Shown here one piece after another: positions 29,929-38,534 of a stretch of 40,309 nucleotides of DNA. Within the stretch, counting starts at the first letter, position 1. Every line of letters begins with the position of its first letter. The stretch is from an uncultured Oscillospiraceae bacterium (GTDB lineage Bacteria; Bacillota; Clostridia; Oscillospirales; Oscillospiraceae), in contig CAMVMU010000012.1 in assembly GCA_947168655.1 (NCBI GenBank), forward strand, positions 1 to 40,309, given 5' to 3'. Below the pieces are notes generated by a model. That model was given only the letters and a program-made list of their open reading frames with translations. It did not search any database and had not been told where the DNA came from. A program made the translations under genes and the position numbers.

Positions 29929-30981
29929 ATGGAAAAGATCAATCTCGAGCAATACACCGATTTTATTGTGGAGCGGGCTAAGGAGCTGCTGGCGGTGGAC
30001 TCCCCCACCGGCTACACCGCACAGGCGGCGGAGCTGCTCTGCGCCCGGTTCCGTGATCTTGGCTTTGAGCCCCAGGTCACGGTCAAGGGCGGCGTAGTGG
30101 TGAAGCTCTCCGATGGCGAGTCGGCGGAGGGCGGCGTGCTGCTGGAGGCCCACACGGACACCCTGGGCGGCATGGTCAGCCAGGTCAAGTCCGACGGGCG
30201 GCTGGAGATCACCCGTCTGGGCGGCATGAACGCCAACAACGCCGAGGGCGAAAATGTCCGCGTCGTCACCAAGTTCAACGGTGTTCTGGAGGGCACCTGC
30301 CAGCTCATCGACGCCTCCATCCACGTCAACGGGAAATACGACGACACCAAGCGTGAGTGGAGCGCCATGGAAATCGTTCTGGACGAGGACGTGAAGTCCC
30401 GGGAGGACGCGGAGAAGCTGGGCGTCAGTGTGGGCGACATCGTGTGCTTTGAGCCCCGCACCCGCGTCACCAGAAGCGGCTACATCAAGAGCCGTTTTCT
30501 GGACGACAAGCTGAGCGTGGCCATTCTGATGGGCTACGCCAAGTACCTGAAGGACACCGGCGCAAAGACCCGGGTTCCCGTGTGGGCCCACGTCACCGTA
30601 TATGAAGAAGTAGGTCACGGCGGCTGCGCCAGCGTGCCCGCCGGCATCACCGAGGCCATTTCTGTGGATATGGGCTGCGTGGGCCAGGGGCTCACGTGCA
30701 CCGAGCGGCAGGTGTCCATCTGTGCCAAGGACAGCGGCGGCCCCTACAGCTACGAGGTTGTCAAAGCGCTGACAGCCGCAGCGAAAGCCACTGGCGCCGA
30801 CTACGCCGTGGATATCTATCCCCACTACGGCTCCGACGTGGAGGCCACTCTGGGCGCCGGCCATGATCTGCGCCACGGCCTTATCGGCCCCGGCGTGTAC
30901 GCCTCCCACGGCTACGAGCGCAGCCACCGGCTGGGCGCGGAAAATACCCTCCGCCTGCTGATTGGCTATACCGCCGGGTAA
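29929..30981 (+). CDS. M42-family metallopeptidase (glutamyl aminopeptidase/deblocking aminopeptidase type)
   Basis: The 350-residue protein has the M42 two-metal site in order: His in EAHTDTLGGM, bridging Asp in FLDDKLSV, catalytic Glu pair in YEEVGHGG, Asp in SVDMGCVG and His in ASHGYERSH. M42 enzymes form large tetrahedral cytoplasmic assemblies that trim peptides from the N-terminus. Specificity (Glu, Leu or deblocking) cannot be read from sequence. GAGGAG lies five bases before ATG 29929. Located between mscS and the PAP2 gene on the same strand, probably one operon. Confidence 0.92.
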   Translation: MEKINLEQYTDFIVERAKELLAVDSPTGYTAQAAELLCARFRDLGFEPQVTVKGGVVVKLSDGESAEGGVLLEAHTDTLGGMVSQVKSDGRLEITRLGGMNANNAEGENVRVVTKFNGVLEGTCQLIDASIHVNGKYDDTKREWSAMEIVLDEDVKSREDAEKLGVSVGDIVCFEPRTRVTRSGYIKSRFLDDKLSVAILMGYAKYLKDTGAKTRVPVWAHVTVYEEVGHGGCASVPAGITEAISVDMGCVGQGLTCTERQVSICAKDSGGPYSYEVVKALTAAAKATGADYAVDIYPHYGSDVEATLGAGHDLRHGLIGPGVYASHGYERSHRLGAENTLRLLIGYTAG

Positions 30982-30986
30982 CGAAG

Positions 30987-31703
30987 ATGAACCATCCCGT
31001 GAATGACGGGGCGGAGCAATCCACCGTCCGGTCTTTCTTCCGGCGCTTTCCGCCCTACGCATGGATGTGCTTTGCCGCCATGTTCGCCGTGCAGATGCTG
31101 GTGTTCAGCGGTACCCGGGTGTTTCTGCCGTACCTGCCCGCCCACGTGCTGACGACCGCTCTGGATGACGCCATCCCCTTTGTGCCCCAGTGGGTGGTGA
31201 TCTATTTCCTGGCCTTTGTCACCTGGGTGGTCAACGGCATCTGGATCACGTCGGAGAGCAAGCCTCACGGCTGCCGCTTTGCCTTCTCCTATATTCTGGC
31301 GCTGCTGATCTCCGCCGCTGTGTTTCTCATCTACCCCGGCACTATGACCCGGCCGGAGCTGACCGGCAAGGGCTTCATCATGGACTGGATGCGGTTCCTG
31401 TACTGGATCGACTCGCCCACCAATCTCTGCCCCTCCCTCCACGTGGTCATCAGCTACTTCTGCTGGCGCGGCACGATAGGCTGCCGGAGGATCCCCCTGT
31501 GGTACAAATGGTTCAGCTTTGTGTTTGCGGTCCTGGTGTGCTTCAGCATCCTGTTTGTTAAGCAGCACGCGCTGGTGGATATCCCTGCGGCACTGATCGT
31601 GGCTGAGCTGTCGCTCCAGCTGGGCAGGCTTTTGAAAATCGAGCGCATTCCCCTTGCTTTGGATGCGTTTGTGCAAAACAGAAAAAGGAGGCCGTCCAAA
31701 TGA
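30987..31703 (+). CDS. PAP2-superfamily membrane protein
   Basis: The 238-residue protein has about six membrane segments and a PAP2/inositol-phosphotransferase-like signature, DSPTNLCPSLHV followed by KQHALVDIPAA, the Ser-x-His and His-x3-Asp parts of the phosphatase active site. Substrates of the family are lipid phosphates such as undecaprenyl or phosphatidylglycerol phosphate, hydrolysed at the outer face of the membrane. It starts five bases after the peptidase stop and overlaps the next gene by four bases (ATGA), indicating coupling. The ribosome binding site is weak. Confidence 0.85.
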   Translation: MNHPVNDGAEQSTVRSFFRRFPPYAWMCFAAMFAVQMLVFSGTRVFLPYLPAHVLTTALDDAIPFVPQWVVIYFLAFVTWVVNGIWITSESKPHGCRFAFSYILALLISAAVFLIYPGTMTRPELTGKGFIMDWMRFLYWIDSPTNLCPSLHVVISYFCWRGTIGCRRIPLWYKWFSFVFAVLVCFSILFVKQHALVDIPAALIVAELSLQLGRLLKIERIPLALDAFVQNRKRRPSK

Positions 31704-32500
31704 CACATTCCGACGCCGGATTCTGGGTCATTCGCCCTTTCAACCCGGTCTTTTGTATCGTTTTTGCCGCGTTTCTCCTGCTGCTCATCGTCGCCGGCCT
31801 GCTGCTGCGCGGGAAAAGCGACCGCGCCAAGCGTACGGTGATCGTTGTTGCCTGCGTGCTGACGCTGATCGGCTTTTTTGTGTATAAATACTGTCTATCC
31901 ATCGATGCAGAATTCGACCGCCTGACGACGAACATGGGCGGCTTCAACTGGTGGGGCGAGCTGCCCTTCCAGCTTTGCAACATCAATATGATCCTCATCC
32001 CCATCGCCGTGCTGCTGGACAGCCGGCCGCTGATGAGCTTTTGCTTCTTCCTGGGCCCCCTGGGTGCGATGATGGCACTGGTCATGCCCAGCGCAGGCTT
32101 TGACGGCTATTCCCTGCTGCTGCCCCGGATGCTGGGCTATTACGGCACCCACTTCATGATCGTCATCGAGGCGCTGGCGCTGACCGTCTTCGGCCTGTTC
32201 CGCCCCCGGTTCCGGGACCTGCCCAAGACATTCCTCACCGTCTTCCTCATCGCGCTGGTGGTATTTGGCTTCAATATGCTGCTGCGCACAACGGGACTGC
32301 ACCCCAAGGCCAACTATTTCTTCTCCGTGGAGACGGAGGGCAACTTCCTGCTGGAGATGTTCCACAAGTGGATCCCCGTGCCGTTCCTGTACCTGCTGCC
32401 CTCCTTTGTGATCCTGCTGGTCTATGCCTCCGTCATTATTCTGGGCTTCGACCTGGCAGACAAAATCAAGGGACGGAAAAAGGACGCCGTGCCGGTGTGA
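31700..32500 (+). CDS. YwaF-like (TIGR02206/TMEM164 family) integral membrane protein
   Basis: The 266-residue protein has six or seven membrane segments and the family core WWGELPFQLCNINMILIPIA, plus GYYGTHFM with a conserved His. The family includes Bacillus YwaF and eukaryotic TMEM164, for which acyltransferase activity on phospholipids has been proposed; the bacterial role is not settled. AAAAGGAGG lies nine bases before ATG 31700, inside the end of the PAP2 gene. The PAP2-YwaF pairing suggests a shared membrane-lipid role (inference). Confidence 0.82.
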   Translation: MTHSDAGFWVIRPFNPVFCIVFAAFLLLLIVAGLLLRGKSDRAKRTVIVVACVLTLIGFFVYKYCLSIDAEFDRLTTNMGGFNWWGELPFQLCNINMILIPIAVLLDSRPLMSFCFFLGPLGAMMALVMPSAGFDGYSLLLPRMLGYYGTHFMIVIEALALTVFGLFRPRFRDLPKTFLTVFLIALVVFGFNMLLRTTGLHPKANYFFSVETEGNFLLEMFHKWIPVPFLYLLPSFVILLVYASVIILGFDLADKIKGRKKDAVPV

Positions 32501-32523
32501 CGAAAACGCACATCACAAATAGC

Positions 32524-32560
32524 ATAAAACCGCCGCAGGTCTTCCCTGCGGCGGTTTTTC
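32524..32560. terminator. Bidirectional terminator between ywaF-like and ABC genes
   Basis: Stem AAAACCGCCGCAGG / CCTGCGGCGGTTTT with a TCTTC loop, T5 on the plus side and T4 on the minus side, between convergent genes. Confidence 0.88.
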
Positions 32561-32576
32561 TATTGATAATACAGTC

Positions 32577-33263
32577 TTAATCCCGCCGGGTGATCTCCAC
32601 GATCTCACCCTGATGGATGCGGATCTGCTCCTGGGCCTGGGCGGCCACGTCCATGTCATGGGTCACCAGGATCAGCGTCTGGCCAAGCCGCGCCACGGTA
32701 TCCTTCAGCAGGGCCAGGGTCTGCTGGCTGGTGTTGGGGTCCAGATTGCCAGTGGGCTCGTCTGCCAGGACAATGGCGGGTTTTGCCGCCAGAGCCCGGG
32801 CGATGGCCACCCGCTGCTGCTCGCCGCCGGAGAGCTGGGAGGGGAATTTCTTCACCAGCCCCTCAATATCCAGCAGCTCCAACGCCTGGTGCAGGTACTC
32901 CTCATCCGCCTCCCTGCCGTCCAGATGCAGCGGCATCAGGATATTCTCCAGTGCCGTGTGCTCCTGCAGCAGGTTATAGGACTGGAACACAAACCCGATC
33001 TGTTTGCGGCGGAACCGGGCCAGCTCCCGCCGGGAGCGGCTGAACACGTCCTCCCCGGCGCACAGCACCTGTCCGCCTGTGGGTCTGTCCAGCGCGCCCA
33101 GAAGATGCAGCAGCGTGGACTTGCCGCAGCCGCTCTTGCCGACGATGGCGTAGTACCGCCCCTTTTCAAAGCTGAGGTTGATGCCCCGCAGGGCCTCCAC
33201 GGCCTGGGCCGTGCCGGGGAAATAGGTTTTTCTCAGGTCGATTGTCTGTAAGATCGTCTCCAT
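32577..33263 (-). CDS. ABC transporter ATP-binding protein (MacB/LolD/FtsE-type)
   Basis: The 228-residue ATPase has Walker [11 protein letters not shown]-loop FVFQSYNLL, signature LSGGEQQRV, Walker [10 protein letters not shown] and the H-loop THD. The EPTGNLD context places it in the LolD/MacB/BceA branch that drives FtsX-type permeases. AAGGAG precedes ATG 33263. Its partner permease gene ends five bases upstream, so the two form a transporter. Such systems export peptides or lipoproteins, or act as mechanotransmitters for antimicrobial-peptide resistance; no two-component system is adjacent. Confidence 0.95.
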   Translation of the reverse strand: METILQTIDLRKTYFPGTAQAVEALRGINLSFEKGRYYAIVGKSGCGKSTLLHLLGALDRPTGGQVLCAGEDVFSRSRRELARFRRKQIGFVFQSYNLLQEHTALENILMPLHLDGREADEEYLHQALELLDIEGLVKKFPSQLSGGEQQRVAIARALAAKPAIVLADEPTGNLDPNTSQQTLALLKDTVARLGQTLILVTHDMDVAAQAQEQIRIHQGEIVEITRRD

Positions 33264-33268
33264 ACTTC

Positions 33269-36200
33269 TCAGCTCCTTATGTTTTCAATGGGATCCAGCC
33301 GGCTGACCCGGCGGATCGGCAGGCTCTGCAGCACCGTATAGCTCACCAGGAACGCCAGACACACCAGTGCGTGGATGCCCCAGGGATAGCCGTTGAGATT
33401 CTCCAGCAGCGTCACCCACGGATGACCGCTCATCAATGCGGTGAGAAGCTGCACCAAAGCCAGTGTCAGATTGGCAGCGACGCAGGCAACTGCGGCGATG
33501 CCCAGTGCCTGCATCGCCTGCCCCCGGTTCATCTGCCGGTCCGTAACGCCAAGGGCCTGCAATGCACCCAGACGGTAGCGGTCTTGCTCCACCGCCACAC
33601 CGGCGGCGGAATACAGCAGTGTCAGCACCACCAGGGACATCTCCACACCCAGCAGCAGGAACAGCATCATCTTCCGCTGGGCCGCCGACGCCTCCCGCTC
33701 GATCTGCAGGCGCTGATTGGTAAAGTCCAGGCCCAGCCCCTCGGCGAAGTCCGCTGCAGCCGTGTCCTGGGTGATGGGATCGCTGCCCGGCAGGTTAGAC
33801 ACCGCAAAGCGGGTCATGCCGTAACAGTCGGGGTAGAAGATCTGCGCCATGATCCGGTGATAATCGGCCTGATCCGCCGTCATGCGGGTGTTGGCCATGC
33901 TGTAGAGCTGGCTCACCAGGCTGACGCCGGATACCACCACGTGGGTGGAGTTGGTGTTGGACATGGGCCAGATGCCCTCGTCCAGCACGGAGATCACCGC
34001 CGCCACGCGGGGCTGCAGCGTTGTGGAAACCTCGGTCGTTCCGATCTCGCTGACCAGCTGCGTGTACGCCGTCAGACTGATCCGGTCGCCCGGACGGATG
34101 GCCGTATCCTCACGGCACACGGAGCGGTATCGCCCGTTGTAGTGCAGCTCCAGCAGATACCCCGCCTGCTCGTCGGCGCGCAGGCCGTCCAGCACAGACC
34201 GGTCCGGCGTCTTCTGCCGCACGTCCGCGCCTTCGGGCATGTACTGGGGAACCAGCAGAATGCAGGCCTTGCCCTGTTCCAGCTCCTCCCGGTCCACGGT
34301 GCCCTGCGGCAGCATGGCCAGGAGCCGGTCCAGTACGTCGCTGTCCTGCTGTACGCCCACCACCCGGACAGCAAAGCCGGTTTGGTCGTTCTCCACCTGG
34401 CGGAACATGGATTGGGCCTGGGGCATATTCTGCAGCGTGTGCAGAATGGGGCTCTTCTCCAGCAGGTCGTCACAGTGGAGCCAGACGTTAGGCGCCTCCG
34501 TGGTCATGGATATATGGGAGCCCTGCCGCAGCTGCTCCGCCTGCTCCAGACTGTCCTCCGCAAACCGCTGGCTCATACCGTAGGGCGCTGTGATCTCATA
34601 GTCCGGCATGGCTGTATCTGTCACGCTGCGGCGGTAGCCGCCGTAGGCGCCGTGGCACAGGAACACCGTCAGAAGGGCGATCACCGCCAGCAACCAGGCC
34701 AGCAGGAACTGCAGCGCCGTTCTGCCCCGGTTCACCGTCATCTGCCGCAGCAGGATCCGATTATAGCTCTGGCGCGATGCGCGGCGGGGTGAGCGCAGAT
34801 GGAGCGTGTGGCGGCTCACCTGCTCCCGGCCGGTCAGCGGCGTGTGCAGCACCAGCAGCATGGGGATCAGCGCGCCGATCAGCACGGCTGCCACGCAGCA
34901 CGCCATGCCGCCGAGAAGGTATTTGCCCTCCACAGTAAACCGTGCGCCGGTCAGGGCGGTCACCAGGCGCGCCAGACCGAAGCCCAGCGCCGTGCCCAGC
35001 ACCAGGGATACCGCCAACAGCAGCAGCACCTCCAGCAGCAGCATGCCCAGCACCTGTCCGTCGGTGGCGCCGATGGACATCATGGTAGCCAGGCGCATTT
35101 TGCGCCGCCGCAGCTGGACCCAGAAAACCTGAAACACCGAGCAGGCCGCCACACCCACCAGCACGCCGCTGCATAAAAGCTGCAGCGACTCCTCGGCGTT
35201 GCCGGAGGGCGGATAGGAGTAGTTGTTCAGACGCAGGGGGTAGATGTTGTTCTGCTCCAGCTCCCCCACCGTCAGTTCCGTGGGCTGCAGGGGCAGCAGA
35301 ATGTCATCAAACTCCTCCCACCGCTCCGGCGCGGAGGGGTCGCCGCTGATCCACCACCACGTACCGTCATTGTCCTGCAGCACGTAGTTGGAGGACTCGG
35401 CGTTCTGATAGATCATAACCTGACAGCTCTTCTCCTCCCCGGTGACAGGGTCCAGGCCGGTGATGAAGCCTTTGCTCTGGCCCATCATGTCGTCTACAAA
35501 GGCCTCCATGCGGAAATAGGGCTGCTGGGCCTCCTGATAGACGGGCAGGATCTCCTCCACCGTCTGCCGCGTCGTCCCCTCCGGGTCAGACAGCAGCAGG
35601 ATGCTGCAGGGGGTATAGGTGGGCGCACCCTCGTAGTAAAACTCCTCGGCATAACGCAGCGCCCGGAGCTGGGCCGCGCCGGCCTCCGGCGACACGAAAG
35701 CGTCCGGCATGGCGCAACCCCGCACGTCCCAGTGGTCGGCGTAGGGCGCCGCGTAGCCCACCACCGTATATGTCTTGTAGATCAGTGTCTCGCTGGTGCG
35801 TACGCCTGTTTCCTTGAAGCTCTCCCGCACTTCGTCAGTGAACCCTGCTCCGTTATAGTTCGTCCGGAAGCCCTGGCTCTTGACGTTGACCAAAAAGCCC
35901 TCAAAGCCCTTCAGCCCGCCGGGACTGGTCATGATGTTGCTGGTTTCATAGGCTCCGTCGCCGAAGGTCTCCGGCCCGTAGATATAAATAACCCAGTAAT
36001 ACAGCAGGTCGTCCTCTGCCTCCCCCAGTACCCGGTCCAGATCGTAGCCCATGGGGAGATAGTAGGGAAAATCATAGGGGTCATCCCAGCGAAAGTATCT
36101 CACGTCGGTGAATGTCACTATGTTCTCCTGGGGATCGTAGTGCTCCCGCAGATAATCGTAGAACGCCGTCCAGTCGTCCTCCGTCATGGTCTGGCGGGCG

Positions 36201-36691
36201 GAGGCAATGATAGCCTGCTCCCGCAGACCTCTGCGCTCCGGCGTGCCGCCCTGCATGTAGTCGTAGGTGTATGCCAGATCCACCGTCTCCCCCAGGGCAG
36301 GTTCGTCGGACATGCGGCCACGCACCAGCAGGATCTCGTCCTCCCCCTGGGGCAGACGGCCCTCCGTCACTTCCAGGCTGCCCAGCGCCTGCACGGCGTC
36401 GTCAATGGTGCCGATGAGGCGTCCGTCCTTGGTGCTGCCCACCAGTCCGATCTCAGCGCAGTCCGTCAGCGCGGCACAGCGATCCGCCGTATCGTCCTGC
36501 GCCCCGTAGTACATCACCTGCCAGTTTCCGTGGAGCGCCTGCCGCTGCAGCTGCGCCGTCACGGCGAAGGAGGACAGCAGGATGGACGAGAGCGTCAGAA
36601 ACAAAAAGGCCAGCAGCAAAATCCCGCCCAGAACGGCGGAGTCCCGCTTTCTGCCCTTGAGACCGTCCAAAACAAGGTGAAGCAATCGCAT
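33269..36691 (-). CDS. Large FtsX/MacB-type ABC permease with two extracellular domains
   Basis: The 1140-residue protein has one N-terminal membrane helix (~residues 20-45), a very long extracellular region (~45-525), a group of three helices (~525-660; RRKMRLATMMSIGATDGQVL is the typical FtsX coupling segment), a second extracellular region (~700-1000) and three C-terminal helices ending in RRVSRLDPIENIR, the hallmark FtsX end. Two FtsX units in one chain resemble BceB-like or lipoprotein-type exporters, but the ectodomains are unusually large and unrecognised. GGAGAG precedes ATG 36691. The ATPase gene follows at once; a promoter is at 36740-36768. Confidence 0.9.
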   Translation of the reverse strand: MRLLHLVLDGLKGRKRDSAVLGGILLLAFLFLTLSSILLSSFAVTAQLQRQALHGNWQVMYYGAQDDTADRCAALTDCAEIGLVGSTKDGRLIGTIDDAVQALGSLEVTEGRLPQGEDEILLVRGRMSDEPALGETVDLAYTYDYMQGGTPERRGLREQAIIASARQTMTEDDWTAFYDYLREHYDPQENIVTFTDVRYFRWDDPYDFPYYLPMGYDLDRVLGEAEDDLLYYWVIYIYGPETFGDGAYETSNIMTSPGGLKGFEGFLVNVKSQGFRTNYNGAGFTDEVRESFKETGVRTSETLIYKTYTVVGYAAPYADHWDVRGCAMPDAFVSPEAGAAQLRALRYAEEFYYEGAPTYTPCSILLLSDPEGTTRQTVEEILPVYQEAQQPYFRMEAFVDDMMGQSKGFITGLDPVTGEEKSCQVMIYQNAESSNYVLQDNDGTWWWISGDPSAPERWEEFDDILLPLQPTELTVGELEQNNIYPLRLNNYSYPPSGNAEESLQLLCSGVLVGVAACSVFQVFWVQLRRRKMRLATMMSIGATDGQVLGMLLLEVLLLLAVSLVLGTALGFGLARLVTALTGARFTVEGKYLLGGMACCVAAVLIGALIPMLLVLHTPLTGREQVSRHTLHLRSPRRASRQSYNRILLRQMTVNRGRTALQFLLAWLLAVIALLTVFLCHGAYGGYRRSVTDTAMPDYEITAPYGMSQRFAEDSLEQAEQLRQGSHISMTTEAPNVWLHCDDLLEKSPILHTLQNMPQAQSMFRQVENDQTGFAVRVVGVQQDSDVLDRLLAMLPQGTVDREELEQGKACILLVPQYMPEGADVRQKTPDRSVLDGLRADEQAGYLLELHYNGRYRSVCREDTAIRPGDRISLTAYTQLVSEIGTTEVSTTLQPRVAAVISVLDEGIWPMSNTNSTHVVVSGVSLVSQLYSMANTRMTADQADYHRIMAQIFYPDCYGMTRFAVSNLPGSDPITQDTAAADFAEGLGLDFTNQRLQIEREASAAQRKMMLFLLLGVEMSLVVLTLLYSAAGVAVEQDRYRLGALQALGVTDRQMNRGQAMQALGIAAVACVAANLTLALVQLLTALMSGHPWVTLLENLNGYPWGIHALVCLAFLVSYTVLQSLPIRRVSRLDPIENIRS

Positions 36692-36739
36692 AGTTTCTCT
36701 CCGTTTCTCTCTGCAAGTCATTTAATGCTATATAGTGAA

Positions 36740-36768
36740 ATTTTACCATACTGCCCAGTAAAAGTAAA
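36740..36768 (-). promoter_or_regulatory. Promoter of the ABC permease/ATPase operon
   Basis: Minus strand TTTACT (36763-36768), 17-base spacer, TAAAAT (36740-36745), 48 bases before the permease start. Confidence 0.75.
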
Positions 36769-36847
36769 GGGCGGACTCGTCATTATGTCAATCTCCCATC
36801 CACTTTTCTGATGCGGTTTGGGACCGTCATCCAGCGTCTGCCTGTTA

Positions 36848-36876
36848 TTGCGCTTTTTCCCCGTCTGTGGTACAGT
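36848..36876 (+). promoter_or_regulatory. Promoter of the carbon-nitrogen hydrolase gene
   Basis: TTGCGC (36848-36853), 17-base spacer, TACAGT (36871-36876), 48 bases before the start codon. A moderate match. Confidence 0.55.
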
Positions 36877-36924
36877 AAACGAGATGGGATTGCAACCGTC
36901 ATATCCACACAGGGAGGGTGTAAC

Positions 36925-37635
36925 ATGAAGATCGGATTGGCAGCATATGCGTTTGAAAACGGCGACATCGCTTTCAATCTCCACCAGATAGAGAAAGCGA
37001 TAGCAGCGGTCAGCGGCAAGGCGGACCTCCTCTGCTTCGGTGAGACCTTTCTCCAGGGCTTTGACGCCCTCACCTGGCAGTATGAGCGCGATAAGGACGT
37101 GGCGGTGTCTCAGGATTCGCCCGTGATGGAGCAGCTGAAAGCCTTGACGGTGCAATACGGCGTGGACCTGCTGTTCGGCTACGTGGAGCGCGACAGTGAG
37201 CGCATCTACTCCTCCTGCGCCGTCATCGAGCGCGGCGCCCTGCTCCACAACTACCGCCGCATCTCCCGGGGCTGGAAGGAATACGACATCACCGATGGCC
37301 ACTATTGCGAGGGGACCTCCACGGCCCCGTTCCTCTACCGGGGCCGCACCGTTATGATCGCCCTGTGCGGGGATCTTTGGGATTTCCCCGAGCGGTTCGC
37401 CACAGACGGCCTGTTGATCTGGCCGGTTTATGTAAACTACGATCCGGAGGAGTGGACTGCCGCCGCCGTGGAGTACGCCCAGCAGGCGCGCCTGGCCGCC
37501 CGGGAGACGCTGATGGTCAATTCCCTGTCCCGGGAACCCCTTCCGTCTTACGGCGGCGCATTCCACTTTTGTGACGGCGCCATTGCCGCCAGCGTGCCCC
37601 TTGGCCGGGATGAAATCCTGATCGTTGAGGTATGA
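36925..37635 (+). CDS. Carbon-nitrogen hydrolase (nitrilase superfamily), possibly with an altered catalytic Lys
   Basis: The 236-residue protein has the nitrilase fold's catalytic Glu (E40 in LCFGETFLQG) and Cys (C148 in MIALCGDLWDFPE). The catalytic Lys, normally in a YRK motif, is replaced: the segment reads NYRRISRGWKEYD, with Arg at that position and Lys118 six residues on. The protein is shorter than most amidases in the family (~260-290). It may act on an unusual amide or nitrile, or use the shifted Lys. AGGGAGGG precedes ATG 36925. It stands alone, divergent from the ABC operon. Confidence 0.82.
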   Translation: MKIGLAAYAFENGDIAFNLHQIEKAIAAVSGKADLLCFGETFLQGFDALTWQYERDKDVAVSQDSPVMEQLKALTVQYGVDLLFGYVERDSERIYSSCAVIERGALLHNYRRISRGWKEYDITDGHYCEGTSTAPFLYRGRTVMIALCGDLWDFPERFATDGLLIWPVYVNYDPEEWTAAAVEYAQQARLAARETLMVNSLSREPLPSYGGAFHFCDGAIAASVPLGRDEILIVEV

Positions 37636-37720
37636 TCGTTTCCCGATACCATGCTTTTCGTGGGATCCCAACAGCGTCCGGAGGGTCCGTTCTCTCCCCG
37701 GGATCATCTCTTTATTTGGT

Positions 37721-37749
37721 ATTTTATCACGTGTAGTATTGTATGTCAA
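37721..37749 (-). promoter_or_regulatory. Orphan near-consensus promoter, minus strand
   Basis: TTGACA (37744-37749), 17-base spacer, TAAAAT (37721-37726). It points toward the 3' end of the carbon-nitrogen hydrolase gene, antisense to it. No gene on that strand is supported nearby. Confidence 0.6.
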
Positions 37750-37759
37750 ATAATTCTTA

Positions 37760-37788
37760 TTGATATTCGATATTCATTGCGATATATT
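37760..37788 (+). promoter_or_regulatory. Orphan promoter, plus strand
   Basis: TTGATA (37760-37765), 17-base spacer, TATATT (37783-37788). RNA would start near 37795 and run into the hairpin at 37819-37860. GATATTC is directly repeated inside the spacer region. Confidence 0.5.
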
Positions 37789-37806
37789 AAGATGACTGAT
37801 CCGTTT

Positions 37807-37860
37807 CTAAAAAAGTAAAAAGCGAAAATCCTGTCGCGTCTGCGACAGGATTTTCGCTTT
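37807..37860 (-). terminator. Terminator of the second tRNA array
   Basis: Perfect 19-base stem (37819-37837 with 37842-37860) and a 4-base loop, followed on the minus strand by TTTTTACTTTTTT. It begins right at the CCA end of tRNA-Lys. Confidence 0.9.
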
Positions 37861-37935
37861 GGTGCCCCGTTGGGGATTCGAACCCCAGACACCCTGCTTA
37901 AAAGGCAGGTGCTCTACCTACTGAGCTAACGGAGC
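37860..37935 (-). tRNA. tRNA-Lys (TTT)
   Basis: Acceptor GCTCCGT/ACGGGGC, D-arm GCTC...GAGC, loop CTTTTAA on stem CCTGC/GCAGG, encoded CCA. Last gene of the array. Confidence 0.94.
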
Positions 37936-37967
37936 GGTTATCAACGAGGGATATACCCGAAATTGTC

Positions 37968-38042
37968 TGGCAGGGATGGCTGGACTCGAACCAGCGGATG
38001 AGGGAGTCAAAGTCCCTTGCCTTACCACTTGGCTACACCCCT
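37968..38042 (-). tRNA. tRNA-Gln (TTG)
   Basis: Acceptor AGGGGTG/CATCCCT with G73, D-arm GCC...GGC, loop CTTTGAC on stem AGGGA/TCCCT, encoded CCA. Confidence 0.93.
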
Positions 38043-38046
38043 GTGT

Positions 38047-38089
38047 GGAAAAATGAATCAGGGATTGGGATCTCTCCCAATCCCTGATT
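38047..38089 (-). terminator. Hairpin inside the tRNA array between His and Gln genes
   Basis: Perfect 15-base stem (38056-38070 with 38075-38089), minus strand followed by CATTTTTCC. It could cut off Gln and Lys from the upstream tRNAs or act as a processing signal. Confidence 0.65.
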
Positions 38090-38096
38090 TCTTCTG

Positions 38097-38174
<78 letters not shown>

Positions 38175-38223
38175 ACATATACGTCCGCACGGGAAGCTGA
38201 CCGTCTGACGAGTGACAGAAAAG

Positions 38224-38300
<77 letters not shown>

Positions 38301-38313
38301 ATAGATAAGCAGT

Positions 38314-38388
38314 TGGAGCGGGTGACGGGAATCGAACCCGCATCCCCAGCTTGGAAGGCTGGTGCCCTGGCCATTGTGCTACACCCGC
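38314..38388 (-). tRNA. tRNA-Gly (TCC)
   Basis: Acceptor GCGGGTG/CACCCGC with T73, loop CTTCCAA on stem CCAGC/GCTGG, encoded CCA. First gene of the array. Confidence 0.93.
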
Positions 38389-38419
38389 ACATCGCCTTGC
38401 AGAAAACGTCAGCTTAGAT

Positions 38420-38448
38420 ACATTACCATGAAACGGGGGCGCTGTCAA
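38420..38448 (-). promoter_or_regulatory. Promoter of the second tRNA array
   Basis: Minus strand TTGACA (38443-38448), 17-base spacer, TAATGT (38420-38425), about 30 bases before tRNA-Gly. Array order is Gly, Arg, His, Gln, Lys. Confidence 0.75.
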
Positions 38449-38495
38449 GTCCCTTCCGCGATTTTGCCCACGTTTTTTTTCGCCTCATACCGGCT

Positions 38496-38526
38496 CCGGG
38501 GTGGACGGCATTTCCGTCCACCCCGG
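38496..38526 (-). terminator. Strong hairpin after pyrI
   Basis: Perfect 13-base stem CCGGGGTGGACGG / CCGTCCACCCCGG with a 5-base loop, nine bases after the pyrI stop. There is no immediate T run; T8 comes ~25 bases later, so termination may be imperfect. Confidence 0.6.
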
Positions 38527-38534
38527 TCGATTTC

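Noticed and set aside
33242-36811. Plus-strand frames of 516 and 359 codons opposite the ABC permease
   Set aside because: Gln/His-rich antisense translation of the permease; no start signals.
36718-37749. 343-codon minus-strand frame opposite the carbon-nitrogen hydrolase, with an orphan promoter near its start
   Set aside because: Its start lies within the promoter itself, composition is that of an antisense frame, no ribosome binding site fits, and the plus-strand protein has clear nitrilase motifs.
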